From Streptomyces sp. S.PB5 (GTDB lineage Bacteria; Actinomycetota; Actinomycetes; Streptomycetales; Streptomycetaceae): a stretch of DNA of 64,000 nucleotides. Made by a program: the position numbers and the translations under genes. Shown piece after piece: positions 1 through 6,943 of this stretch; the first letter of the stretch is position 1, and the number at the start of each line of letters is the position of its first letter. The stretch is taken from contig NZ_JAQMWP010000011.1 in assembly GCF_030403745.1 (NCBI RefSeq), positions 1 through 64,000 on the forward strand, read 5' to 3'. The notes under the pieces are model-generated. The model did no database searches, had not been told where the DNA came from, and saw only the letters and a program-made list of their open reading frames with translations.

Positions 1-41
1 TCGCGGAACTCCGCGTTGTAGATGCGTTTCCTGGATCCCAC
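1..41 (-). CDS. IS3-family transposase OrfA, N-terminal end only (partial)
   Basis: A GTG start at 41 opens a frame reading GSRKRIYNAEFR before the window ends. Transposase OrfA proteins of IS3 elements (an HTH protein binding the element ends) commonly begin with a basic stretch and an aromatic-x-x-E-F/Y-R motif of this kind. A purine-rich stretch, GGAGGG, lies about 13 bases upstream. Only about 13 residues are visible, so the call rests on this short match and on the IS-like terminus beside it. Confidence 0.45.
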   Translation of the reverse strand, partial: MGSRKRIYNAEFR

Positions 42-93
42 GACCCTCAACTATCCCTCCGGTCACGGTCTCCACGCTACGAGGGGAGGCTCA
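1..93 (-). mobile_element. End of an IS3-like insertion sequence, cut by the window edge
   Basis: Read on the minus strand, the element seems to start at 93 with TGAGCCTCCCC, which resembles IS3-family termini (these typically begin TGA followed by a C-rich stretch). About 50 bases inside lies the start of a reading frame that looks like OrfA. The first TGA of the element is also the stop codon that ends the neighbouring acetyltransferase fragment, which supports 93 as the junction. The other end lies outside the window, so neither inverted repeats nor target duplication can be checked. Confidence 0.5.
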
Positions 94-309
94 GCAGAAG
101 AGCTTGTCTGGCTGGTTGCTCGCTTCCTGGATGAACTCCCGCCACTGGGCAATGCCCTCAGCGGTGGTCGTGGAGCCCCGATGGTCTCTGATCCACGCCT
201 CGTCGATCCCGGCCTCTTTGTTGGGGTATGTCTGGAGCCAGGCCTTCAGCTGGATCTGGCTGATCGCGGCGGCGTCACCGGTGTGGGGTGATTCGATCAG
301 GTGAGTCAT
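91..309 (-). pseudogene. GNAT-type acetyltransferase N-terminal fragment, truncated by the IS3-like element
   Basis: The fragment is 72 residues from the ATG at 309, which is preceded by a purine-rich AGAGG. The sequence after the start (DAAAISQIQLKAW, then EAWI and a TAEGIAQWREFI segment) is typical of the first helices of GCN5-related N-acetyltransferases, which are usually 150-180 residues long. The acetyl-CoA binding motif (R/Q-x-x-G-x-G/A) would lie further on and is missing. The frame ends at 91-93 exactly where the IS-like end begins, so the gene was probably cut by insertion and is unlikely to encode an active enzyme. The lost 3' part may lie on the far side of the element, outside this window. 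Confidence 0.6.
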
Positions 310-437
310 GGACCTCTGCCTCTCTTCGGACGGGACCAGGAGTGGGCCCTTCGAGCATCCAGCAGCCGTGAAAGATCGATTGGAGGGGGGAGCTGACAAC
401 CTAGGCTCGTCGGTTGTTGTCAGCGAACGTCTTCCGA

Positions 438-1424
438 TCAGAGCTTCCAGTCGCGCCGGGTTGCCAGCCAGCGCATAGTGACCTCGCCGCACCACGTCTG
501 GTGCTGGCGAATGTGGGGCGACCAGTCCGCCGGGGGCTGTGCGCCGGAGACGATGAAGAAGCCCGCGAGGGCGGCCAGAGCCGCGTCGAGCTGCTCGCCG
601 TCGACTCCGTGGGCGGTGGGGTGCTCTGCGAAGAGAGTGGTGGCGTCGTGGCCGTCGGCGTGTGCGGTGGCCAGGAGTAGTACGAGGTCAAACCAACTCG
701 CGGCGAGGCAGGGCCAGTTCCAGTCACAGATCCAGGCAGCGCCTCCCGTGTCGATCAGGACGTTGTCCTGACGTAGGTCATGGTGGAGGACTGCATTGCC
801 GGCTACGGCCTGTCGCCAGTGGGATTCCAGTTCGGCCAGGGCGTCGAGCCTGTCGGTCGGCACCCATTCCGGCAGGATGCTCGGGCTGGTGGCGCCGCCG
901 GCGAGGTTACGCCAGTCCGCGAAGTCAGTGCCGTCACCAATTGCCTTGAGCCCGACCTTCTGGAGTGCCGCCGAGGGGGCGGAGAGCACCTCGGCCTTGA
1001 TCGTGCAGGCGTCGAGGGTCGAGGCAAGCTCGTCGGGCTTCCAGGGAGCGGCGGGCATGCGTCCGCCATCGACCGCGTCGAAGCCAAGGACGATCCATCC
1101 GTCTTCCGTCTCCTCGGTCCACCGCAGGCGGGGGGCCGGAACCTGGATCGGCAGGGCCTGGTTGATCAATGCCTCGCGCTGGTAGCAGTCGGCGATCACC
1201 GCGTTGTCGTTGGCGTTGACCGCCTTGACGAACTCGGGCTCGCCAGCTCCACGGAGCACGGCGGCGAAGCCGCTGGTGAACCCGCTTCCGGCGCTCGGCC
1301 CTGCGTCCACCACACCACCCAGGCGTCGCGAGATAAGCCTGCGGATGTGCTGCGGAAGATCGTCCCAGCGTGGGCGCACGGCCGTGGCGCTGTACTGAAG
1401 GCGCGGGGTGATGATGTTCGGCAT
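438..1424 (-). CDS. APH-family phosphotransferase
   Basis: This 328-residue protein has the aminoglycoside phosphotransferase/choline-kinase fold signature. The catalytic loop reads LHHDLRQDNVLID (H-x-D-x4-N) near residue 216 and the metal-binding aspartate sits in WICDWNW. Such enzymes transfer phosphate from ATP to hydroxyls of antibiotics, sugars or metabolites; the substrate cannot be read from sequence. The catalytic position has HHD where HGD is commoner, which is tolerated in the family. The ATG at 1424 is preferred because residues upstream of it are low-complexity and unlike the family. It runs in the same direction as the XRE gene upstream of it (125-bp gap) and may be co-transcribed. 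Confidence 0.75.
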   Translation of the reverse strand: MPNIITPRLQYSATAVRPRWDDLPQHIRRLISRRLGGVVDAGPSAGSGFTSGFAAVLRGAGEPEFVKAVNANDNAVIADCYQREALINQALPIQVPAPRLRWTEETEDGWIVLGFDAVDGGRMPAAPWKPDELASTLDACTIKAEVLSAPSAALQKVGLKAIGDGTDFADWRNLAGGATSPSILPEWVPTDRLDALAELESHWRQAVAGNAVLHHDLRQDNVLIDTGGAAWICDWNWPCLAASWFDLVLLLATAHADGHDATTLFAEHPTAHGVDGEQLDAALAALAGFFIVSGAQPPADWSPHIRQHQTWCGEVTMRWLATRRDWKL

Positions 1425-1549
1425 TCGGCCAGGGTGAGGGAAGTACGTGGGTCTGCGCGACGGATTTCTGACGCGCATCTGGCAAGGTCCACCCGGTGGT
1501 GGCTGGTGCGCGTCGCCCAAGTCCTGGCTCCGCATTCTGAGGTGCCGGG

Positions 1550-1996
1550 TCAGGAGACTGCCTGGAGAGGTAGGGTCGGCGCGGCCTGAGGAAGAAGCAT
1601 CGGCCCTGCGAGGTCGGCGGGTGCGTCCAGGCCGTCCAGGAGCACGATGATCCGGTCGATGTTGGTGAGGCGCCGCTGCCCGGACTCCAGCATCGACAGG
1701 AAGGGCTGGCTCAGCCTCGTCATGAGGGCCATGTCCTCCTGACGGAGGTGGCCGCGTTCTCGTACCAGTTGGCAGAGCCTGCCGAAGTTCCGCTGAAGTA
1801 GGGCGTCTTTAACGTCTTGGTGGGTCCAAACCTCGGCGGGGACAGAGGGGTGCGCTGGCAGAGCCGCTGTCCTGCTGCGGTTGCAGCCGGAACAGACGGT
1901 GTCGCTGTTGTACCGGCTCAGGCGGCACCGGCATGTCGTGCACCGGCGATGACCCCACGTTGTTGCAGTTACCTCGGTGGTTCGCGGCCCCGACAC
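1550..1996 (-). CDS. Zinc-ribbon XRE regulator (copy 1 of 4 in the window)
   Basis: The 148-residue protein has an N-terminal metal-binding knuckle, C-x2-C-x-C-x-L-S-x-Y-N-x4-C-x2-C (about residues 18-37), then a lambda-repressor-type HTH (LRQEDMALMTRLSQPFLSMLESG, split here by its two helices). The ending LTNIDRIIVLLDGLDAPADLAGPML is shared almost word for word with three other proteins at 17.6, 22.3 and 26.7 kb. It presumably binds DNA as a transcriptional regulator. The GTG at 1996 is chosen because AGGGAG lies nine bases upstream; the open frame extends further but without family similarity. It is divergent from the HTH-kinase gene at 2190, so the roughly 190 bp between them should hold both promoters. 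Confidence 0.75.
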   Translation of the reverse strand: MSGPRTTEVTATTWGHRRCTTCRCRLSRYNSDTVCSGCNRSRTAALPAHPSVPAEVWTHQDVKDALLQRNFGRLCQLVRERGHLRQEDMALMTRLSQPFLSMLESGQRRLTNIDRIIVLLDGLDAPADLAGPMLLPQAAPTLPLQAVS

Positions 1997-2189
1997 TGTG
2001 ATCGTCTCCCTTGCCGAGTGTTCAACTTTGGCTCCGGCCAGTGCACTGCCGGTGTGGGTCCCATCACATCTGCGATCGGTGTCGCGGAGTATCACTGGTG
2101 CTTGGTGAAGGTGCTCATCATCGGGCGACGTGACTTTTCAACATCCGCTTACACATGGGTTCGCTCGGGGCAGACTTAGAGTCCCGATC

Positions 2190-3230
2190 ATGGCGAGTAG
2201 TGGGCAGGCGGTAGGCGTGGCGAAGAGGCGTGCGGGGTGGCGTCCGGACCAGCTTCGCGCCATGCGCGAAGCACATGGCCTGACGCTTGAGGGTGCCGGT
2301 GAGCGGCTACGTGAAGTGGCGCGCGCTGCCGGGCTCACGGTGCCGGCGGCGAATTTTCAGACGCTGTGGCAGCACGAGCAGGGCGAGGTCTACCCAGGCC
2401 CTCACTACCGCCGGGCCTACTGCCTTCTCTACCGGTCCACCGAGCCCGAGTTGGGGTTCCGGAAGGCGCTGCCGGGTGAGCAGACGCAGCTGAAGCTCAC
2501 GCCGGCAGAGGTGGAGCCACTCGGTGACCATGTCCTGGCCGTCGAGCGCGCGGTGCTGCAGATCGCTCCGGGGGACGGCGCCAACAGCAACGGTCAGGAA
2601 GTTCAGCAGCGGATCATTGATGCGTGGAAGCGTCGTCACACTGGCGGCGACCCGAATCGGCCCACGCTTTTGATGGTGGGGGGATTCGCCGGAAGCGGGA
2701 AGTCGGAGTTCTCGCGGTTCATTTCACGGCTCACCGGGTGGCCGGTCCTCGACAAAGACCCCATCACCCGTCCGCTCGTTGAGCGTCTGCTGGTCGAGAT
2801 GGGAAGCGACCCGAATGACCGCCACTCCGCGGTGTATCGGGAGAAGGTGCGGCCCCTGGAGTACCAGTGCTTGCTGGAGACCGCCTACGCCAACGTCGAC
2901 TGTTCGATCAGCACGGTGCTCACCGCGCCGTTTGTCGCTGAAGTGAGCGACGAACGGTGGATGCGCCGGCTGATGAACCGCTGCGAGGCGCGGGGCGTGA
3001 CCGTGGCGGTCATCTGGATCCAGTGCGACCTGGAGACCATGCACGAGTACATCAGCTTCCGCTCAGCAGCCCGCGACAGCTGGAAATTGCAGAACTGGGA
3101 CGAATACGCCTCGACAGTGGATCCGAAACTACGGCCAGCAGTACCGCACTTGGTGGTCGACAATCGCCTCGGCGCGGCAATATCCCTGACCGATCAGGTT
3201 CGGCAAATCTTCGGGACGGTGTTCGCATGA
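2190..3230 (+). CDS. HTH domain fused to a P-loop kinase-like NTPase
   Basis: A 346-residue two-domain protein. Residues about 10-90 form an XRE-like HTH (RAMREAHGLTLEGAGERL), and residues about 155-340 form a nucleotide kinase-like domain with Walker A GGFAGSGKSE and the downstream motif LDKDPITRPLVERLL. The kinase part resembles AAA/zeta-type P-loop kinases that phosphorylate small molecules. The ATG at 2190 is chosen because the HTH starts soon after it. The 3' end overlaps the next gene by ATGA, so the two are translationally coupled. Fusion of a DNA-binding domain with a kinase suggests a regulator that senses or modifies a nucleotide-like ligand; that role is inferred. Confidence 0.7.
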   Translation: MASSGQAVGVAKRRAGWRPDQLRAMREAHGLTLEGAGERLREVARAAGLTVPAANFQTLWQHEQGEVYPGPHYRRAYCLLYRSTEPELGFRKALPGEQTQLKLTPAEVEPLGDHVLAVERAVLQIAPGDGANSNGQEVQQRIIDAWKRRHTGGDPNRPTLLMVGGFAGSGKSEFSRFISRLTGWPVLDKDPITRPLVERLLVEMGSDPNDRHSAVYREKVRPLEYQCLLETAYANVDCSISTVLTAPFVAEVSDERWMRRLMNRCEARGVTVAVIWIQCDLETMHEYISFRSAARDSWKLQNWDEYASTVDPKLRPAVPHLVVDNRLGAAISLTDQVRQIFGTVFA

Positions 3231-3778
3231 ACCAGGGAATCCTGCTGTACGGTCCACCCGCGTCCGGGAAGGACACGATCACCGCGGCACTGCGCGAACT
3301 CAACCACGCCTATGGCGCATTCGAGCGTTTGAAGATCGGTAGTGGCCGTACCCGTGGCTATCGGATGGGCTCCGTCGATCAGCTCACCGAGCTTGAGGAG
3401 CGCGGGGACGTCGTCTACCGCAATGACAGGTACGGCAACATCTACCTCGTGGATCGTCCGGGCCTTGCCCTGGCTATGCAGGACGGGTCCATTCCCATCC
3501 TGCATCTCGGGCAGGTTGCGGGCCTTGAGGCGGTGGTGGACGGATTCCCTGCCTCGTGGACCAGTGTGTTGCTGTGGTGTTCGCGGGAGAGCACCGAGGT
3601 CCGTTCCAAAGGGCGTGGTGACAGCGACACTGAGGCCCGTCTGGCCGCCTGGGACGCTACGGTCAAGGACATCGAGGCCAGGCTGGGGTTCACTTGGGAC
3701 CTGCGGCTCGACACCGACTCCGTTTCCCCCGCAGAGGCGGCGCAAGAGATTGATCTTCTGATTCGCCGAGGCATTTGA
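3227..3778 (+). CDS. Guanylate-kinase-like P-loop protein
   Basis: The 183-residue protein starts with Walker A YGPPASGKDT (residues 8-17) and continues with a GMP-kinase-like region: GSGRTRGYRMGS, then VYRNDRYGNIYLVD, matching the position where guanylate kinases bind GMP with Tyr/Ser/Arg side chains. The motif HLGQVAGLEAV is the expected strand before the lid. Guanylate kinases make GDP from GMP, but this one is divergent and housekeeping Gmk is normally elsewhere, so another nucleotide or a signalling role is possible. The ATG overlaps the stop of the HTH-kinase gene, so both proteins are probably made in fixed ratio and work together. Confidence 0.7.
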   Translation: MNQGILLYGPPASGKDTITAALRELNHAYGAFERLKIGSGRTRGYRMGSVDQLTELEERGDVVYRNDRYGNIYLVDRPGLALAMQDGSIPILHLGQVAGLEAVVDGFPASWTSVLLWCSRESTEVRSKGRGDSDTEARLAAWDATVKDIEARLGFTWDLRLDTDSVSPAEAAQEIDLLIRRGI

Positions 3779-3801
3779 CCGCGGGCGAACTACGGGAGCC
3801 C

Positions 3802-4671
3802 CTACGGTTCCTCGCGCTCCCCACACGCGTGGTCGGCGTGCAGGAGCGAGAGTGCCTCGGCGATGGTGAGCTCGCGCTCTCGCGCCTCCGACCACCGGCT
3901 GAGGACTTGGCTGGCTGCGCGCATCAGGTCATCCGGCAGCCCGGCCTCCCGCAACAGGGCTGCTGCATCGTCGAGTTCCGGGCCCCAGCGCCAGGCGCGG
4001 GATGCTGTCTTGGGAATGTAGGCGGTCTCCGTCAGGTAGCTGCCGCCCCGTTTCCCGGCGATCTCGAGGAGTTCGTCGGCAACGCCGCTGGCATCGGCGA
4101 CGCCGTAAGCGAGCGCCGCCAGGACGCGGGAGGCCTTCTGGTAGCTCGAGTACGCCAGCTTCAGAGCGGAGGCCGTTCCCACCTCGGCGCCCAACACTTT
4201 GGTCCTCACGTCAGTCCCGCTGAACAGTTCCGTTGCTTGCGCGCAACCGTGGGGGTCTCCGGACAGATACAACGTGGGCTGCTTGCCGCTCACCGGCGGG
4301 GAGCCGACCACCGCACCGTCGACGACAACAGCGCCGGGAAGCAGTTCTGCGATGGTCCTGACACGGCGTGGCGTGATCGCATTCGCTTCGATGTACATCT
4401 GGCCGTCGAACCCGCAGGCAGCCACCTGCTGTGCGACATCCACCGCGGCAGCAGGCGGGCACAGGGACAGCAGCACATCGGCGCGCTCCACCAGCTGCCC
4501 GAGGTTCTGTACGCCTTCGAGGCCGGCGTTCTCGGCCCGGGCCCGGGACCCGTTGCTGCGACCGTCCGTGCACCACAGCACCCGCACGTTGTGCCTGCGT
4601 AGTTGGGTACCAAAGGCGGCGCCCATGCTGCCGGGGTGCAGGAGCCCAACCGTGATCACTGGCGATCCCAT
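3802..4671 (-). CDS. NAD(P)-binding beta-hydroxyacid-dehydrogenase-like protein (DUF1932 type)
   Basis: A 289-residue protein with a Rossmann start, ITVGLLHPGSMGAAFG, in place of the usual GxGxxG. This is the variant found in 6-phosphogluconate-dehydrogenase-like oxidoreductases that carry a C-terminal DUF1932 helical domain. The second half (KLAYSSYQKASRVLAALAYG, residues about 170-190) matches that domain, with the conserved lysine seen in the family. Substrate is unknown. Start is the ATG at 4671, ten bases after the stop of the HAD gene, so the two form an operon. The preceding plus-strand gene is convergent and only 23 bp away. Confidence 0.75.
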   Translation of the reverse strand: MGSPVITVGLLHPGSMGAAFGTQLRRHNVRVLWCTDGRSNGSRARAENAGLEGVQNLGQLVERADVLLSLCPPAAAVDVAQQVAACGFDGQMYIEANAITPRRVRTIAELLPGAVVVDGAVVGSPPVSGKQPTLYLSGDPHGCAQATELFSGTDVRTKVLGAEVGTASALKLAYSSYQKASRVLAALAYGVADASGVADELLEIAGKRGGSYLTETAYIPKTASRAWRWGPELDDAAALLREAGLPDDLMRAASQVLSRWSEARERELTIAEALSLLHADHACGEREEP

Positions 4672-4681
4672 CACGATGTCC

Positions 4682-5332
4682 TCAGCGTGCCGTGGTGAGC
4701 AGGAGCTCGATTGCTTGGCGTACATCATCGGTGACGTGATCCGGCGCTTTGTCTCCTCCGGGCCAGGGCCTGCTTCCGCTGATCCAGATGGTGCGCAGTC
4801 CTGCCGCTTCGCCGCCACGGATATCGGTATCCACACCGTCGCCCACCATCCAGCCGCCGAGCGTGAGATCGGCTCCGCAAGCGGCAGCTGCCTTCTCGAA
4901 GATCGCGATCCCCGGCTTCCGTTCGCCTACTTCCTCAGAGGTGCACACCGCATCAACGTGGTCAGCGATCCCCGACATGGTCGCTTTGGCAGTCTGGATC
5001 TCGGTCCCGCCGTTCGTGGCAACGACGACCTTCCAGCCGACGCGTCGGAGCATGGACAGGCTCTCGAGCACATGAGCGGGGCAGGTGACCGAGCGAGCCA
5101 TGTACGCGGAATAGTCGTGCCAGAGCTTCTGGGGGGCGGGCTCAAGGTCATGTTCTGAGCGGATCGTCTTGAAGGTGTCGGGGCAAGCGCGCTCGCGCAG
5201 CAGCTGGAGCAGGCGGTCCTGAGCATGCTCATCCAGGGCGTACTGCGCGCAGAAGGTGGTGATCCAATCCGTCAAGGGACCTTGCCGATCAAGGAGTGTG
5301 TTGTCGAGATCGAAGATGACCAGCCGCTGCAT
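4682..5332 (-). CDS. HAD-superfamily hydrolase
   Basis: The 216-residue protein has all four HAD motifs: FDLDNTLLD (motif I nucleophile and acid Asp, residues 6-14), VVVATNGG (motif II), KPGIAIFEKAA (motif III Lys) and WMVGDGVDTDIRGG (motif IV). A helical cap domain lies between motifs I and II, as in phosphoglycolate phosphatase or haloacid dehalogenase relatives. It probably dephosphorylates a small phosphorylated metabolite. It is the first gene of a two-gene minus-strand operon with the oxidoreductase. The ATG at 5332 is used because the fold begins immediately after it. Confidence 0.85.
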   Translation of the reverse strand: MQRLVIFDLDNTLLDRQGPLTDWITTFCAQYALDEHAQDRLLQLLRERACPDTFKTIRSEHDLEPAPQKLWHDYSAYMARSVTCPAHVLESLSMLRRVGWKVVVATNGGTEIQTAKATMSGIADHVDAVCTSEEVGERKPGIAIFEKAAAACGADLTLGGWMVGDGVDTDIRGGEAAGLRTIWISGSRPWPGGDKAPDHVTDDVRQAIELLLTTAR

Positions 5333-5581
5333 GGAAGCAGACCCTACGGGACCCATGGGAAGTCGAGACAGGCAAGCGTGCCGCACGGTCTCCGGAGTAT
5401 CGGCCCTTGTTCACCAAGCCTCGCCCAGCGAGGGCAGCCCGTCAGCCAGGAAATGGTGAGGACACAGCCAGTCTCAGCGCGTGCGCACCCTGCCGAGCCA
5501 CTCGGGGCGACACGCTCGACACGGCTACTGGGCGTGTCCTGATTGGTGGAGCATACGGCCGATGCGTCAGGCTTTGATGCC

Positions 5582-6136
5582 ATGACGCTCTTCTATGTGG
5601 TGCAGCATGCGGAGAAGGTGCAGCAGCCCGGTGATCAACGGCTCACCGCGCTCGGCCGATCTCAGGCTGCTCGGACTGCTCAATGGCTCAGCTCGCTTGG
5701 TCTGCGTGCGGTAGTGAGCAGCCCCTTGCGGCGCGCTCGGGAAACAGCGGAAGCAGTTGTCGCTGAGACTGGGCTCGAACTCCAGGTAGATCCCCGACTG
5801 CGGGAACGAGCGAATTGGGAGGAGGGCCAGTCCTTCGAGGAGTTCATGGCCGACTGGGCCAAGTCCGTGCGGGACCGCGACTACGTGCCGCGGAACGGCG
5901 TCTCCTCACGCGAGGCTGGCGGCCAGTTCCGTGCGTTTCTCCTCGACTACGCCTCCAAGCCGGGGCCGATCGCGGTGACCACGCATGGTGGCGTCACTGT
6001 GGACCTGCTGCGGACGCTGCTCGGCGATGAGGCAGTGACGTCAGAGTTGCTGGACGAGGGAGTTCCCTCCTGCGCGGTCACCACGTTGGAGGACCTGGAG
6101 GTCATCGACATCGCGTCGACGAAGCATCTGGAATAG
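5582..6136 (+). CDS. Histidine phosphatase-family protein with a Gln in the RHG motif
   Basis: The 184-residue protein has the phosphoglycerate-mutase-like layout: YVVQHAEK near the N-terminus, LTALGRSQAARTAQWL, SSPLRRARETAE, and VTTHGGVTVDLLR containing the second catalytic His. The nucleophile His is present, but the Arg normally just before it is Gln (VQHAEK). Such Gln variants occur in some family members, so activity is not excluded but may be altered. The ATG at 5582 is preferred over the one at 5543 because the fold starts there. Function is probably phosphate-ester hydrolysis on an unknown substrate. Confidence 0.75.
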   Translation: MTLFYVVQHAEKVQQPGDQRLTALGRSQAARTAQWLSSLGLRAVVSSPLRRARETAEAVVAETGLELQVDPRLRERANWEEGQSFEEFMADWAKSVRDRDYVPRNGVSSREAGGQFRAFLLDYASKPGPIAVTTHGGVTVDLLRTLLGDEAVTSELLDEGVPSCAVTTLEDLEVIDIASTKHLE

Positions 6137-6148
6137 GGACGCTCGCTG

Positions 6149-6206
6149 GGCACGGGATGCGGCTCGGGAAGTCGCTCAGGCACCCAGGTCTGCCGCCTCC
6201 CGTGCC
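6149..6206 (+). terminator. Hairpin after the histidine phosphatase gene
   Basis: GGCACGGGA-T-GCGGC at 6149-6163 pairs with GCCGC-C-TCCCGTGCC at 6192-6206, with a single mismatch, around a 28-nt loop. It begins 13 bp after the stop codon. No U-tract follows, which is usual for Streptomyces terminators. Confidence 0.5.
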
Positions 6207-6596
6207 GGCTGCCTGACTTTGCGCTACGCCCAGCCCCGTTCCCCAGGACAGCTGGTGGTGCGCTTGGGAAGTTTGAGGATGGCCGTCGTTTCGCTCAGCG
6301 CCGCAGCTTGGCGCCTTCACCGCCCGGCCACGTAGCCAGGAGCACAAGCACTGCTCGGCAATCCTCGAGGAGAACATAGCGGTCGCGATCTACCCAGGCG
6401 ACGGAATGACGCACAGATGCGCACGGACGACGATCCGACCAGCGAAGCCCTGTCGACTCGAAGGGTCGCCACCGACGACAGGCCCCGCACGACGGCAGTT
6501 CGCAGCGCGGCCAGCCAGCGGACCTCTGCCACCAAGCACCGCTTCCTGGAGCGATGTTTACGCCGTGACAGCAGCAGGCACGGGCGGGGCATGGAC

Positions 6597-6614
6597 ATAT
6601 CACAGCGGTGATGT
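6597..6614. promoter_or_regulatory. Palindrome ATATCAC-N4-GTGATGT, possible operator (site A)
   Basis: An imperfect 7+7 palindrome with a four-base spacer. Its reverse complement (ACATCAC-N4-GTGATAT) is the same pattern as site B at 17563-17580, and the core matches sites C and D. It lies about 330 bp upstream of the carbamoyltransferase gene. Confidence 0.4.
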
Positions 6615-6943
6615 GCTCAATCTTCGCCCGTGGGTCACGCTTGGCATCCGATCGGTGACAGCTCATAGGTATCCCGTCGTCGTGACAAGGGTGGGCTCAT
6701 GCAGACAGCAGTCGGGGCGATCCAGCGGCTTGTAGCGAAGTGGACCGCGACCATCGAGGCACACCGCCATCTCAACAAAGAACCGATTCCTCCTCTCTCG
6801 CTGGAGTGGTCCTGTGAGCCCGCCTGGGAGCCTTGGACCGCGGCGCGACAGATTGAGACTGTTCCTTTTGCGCGCAGGCCAATCCGCGACGTAGCTCAGG
6901 GCCCTATCTCGACGACCAGTTACCCGCTGACATGAGTAGGGCC

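Larger units (their letters stand above)
6137..6943. other. 807-bp stretch without a convincing gene, upstream of the ten-gene operon
   Basis: Open frames here are short, overlap each other on both strands and resemble no family. The stretch holds a terminator-like hairpin right after the phosphatase (6149-6206) and a palindrome at 6597-6614 that recurs elsewhere in the window. It should also contain the promoter of the operon that begins at 6944, but no clear -35/-10 pair could be picked out by eye. Confidence 0.5.

Noticed and set aside
6295..6935. Several short open frames in the gap before the ten-gene operon
   Set aside because: They overlap on both strands, lack ribosome sites and resemble no protein.
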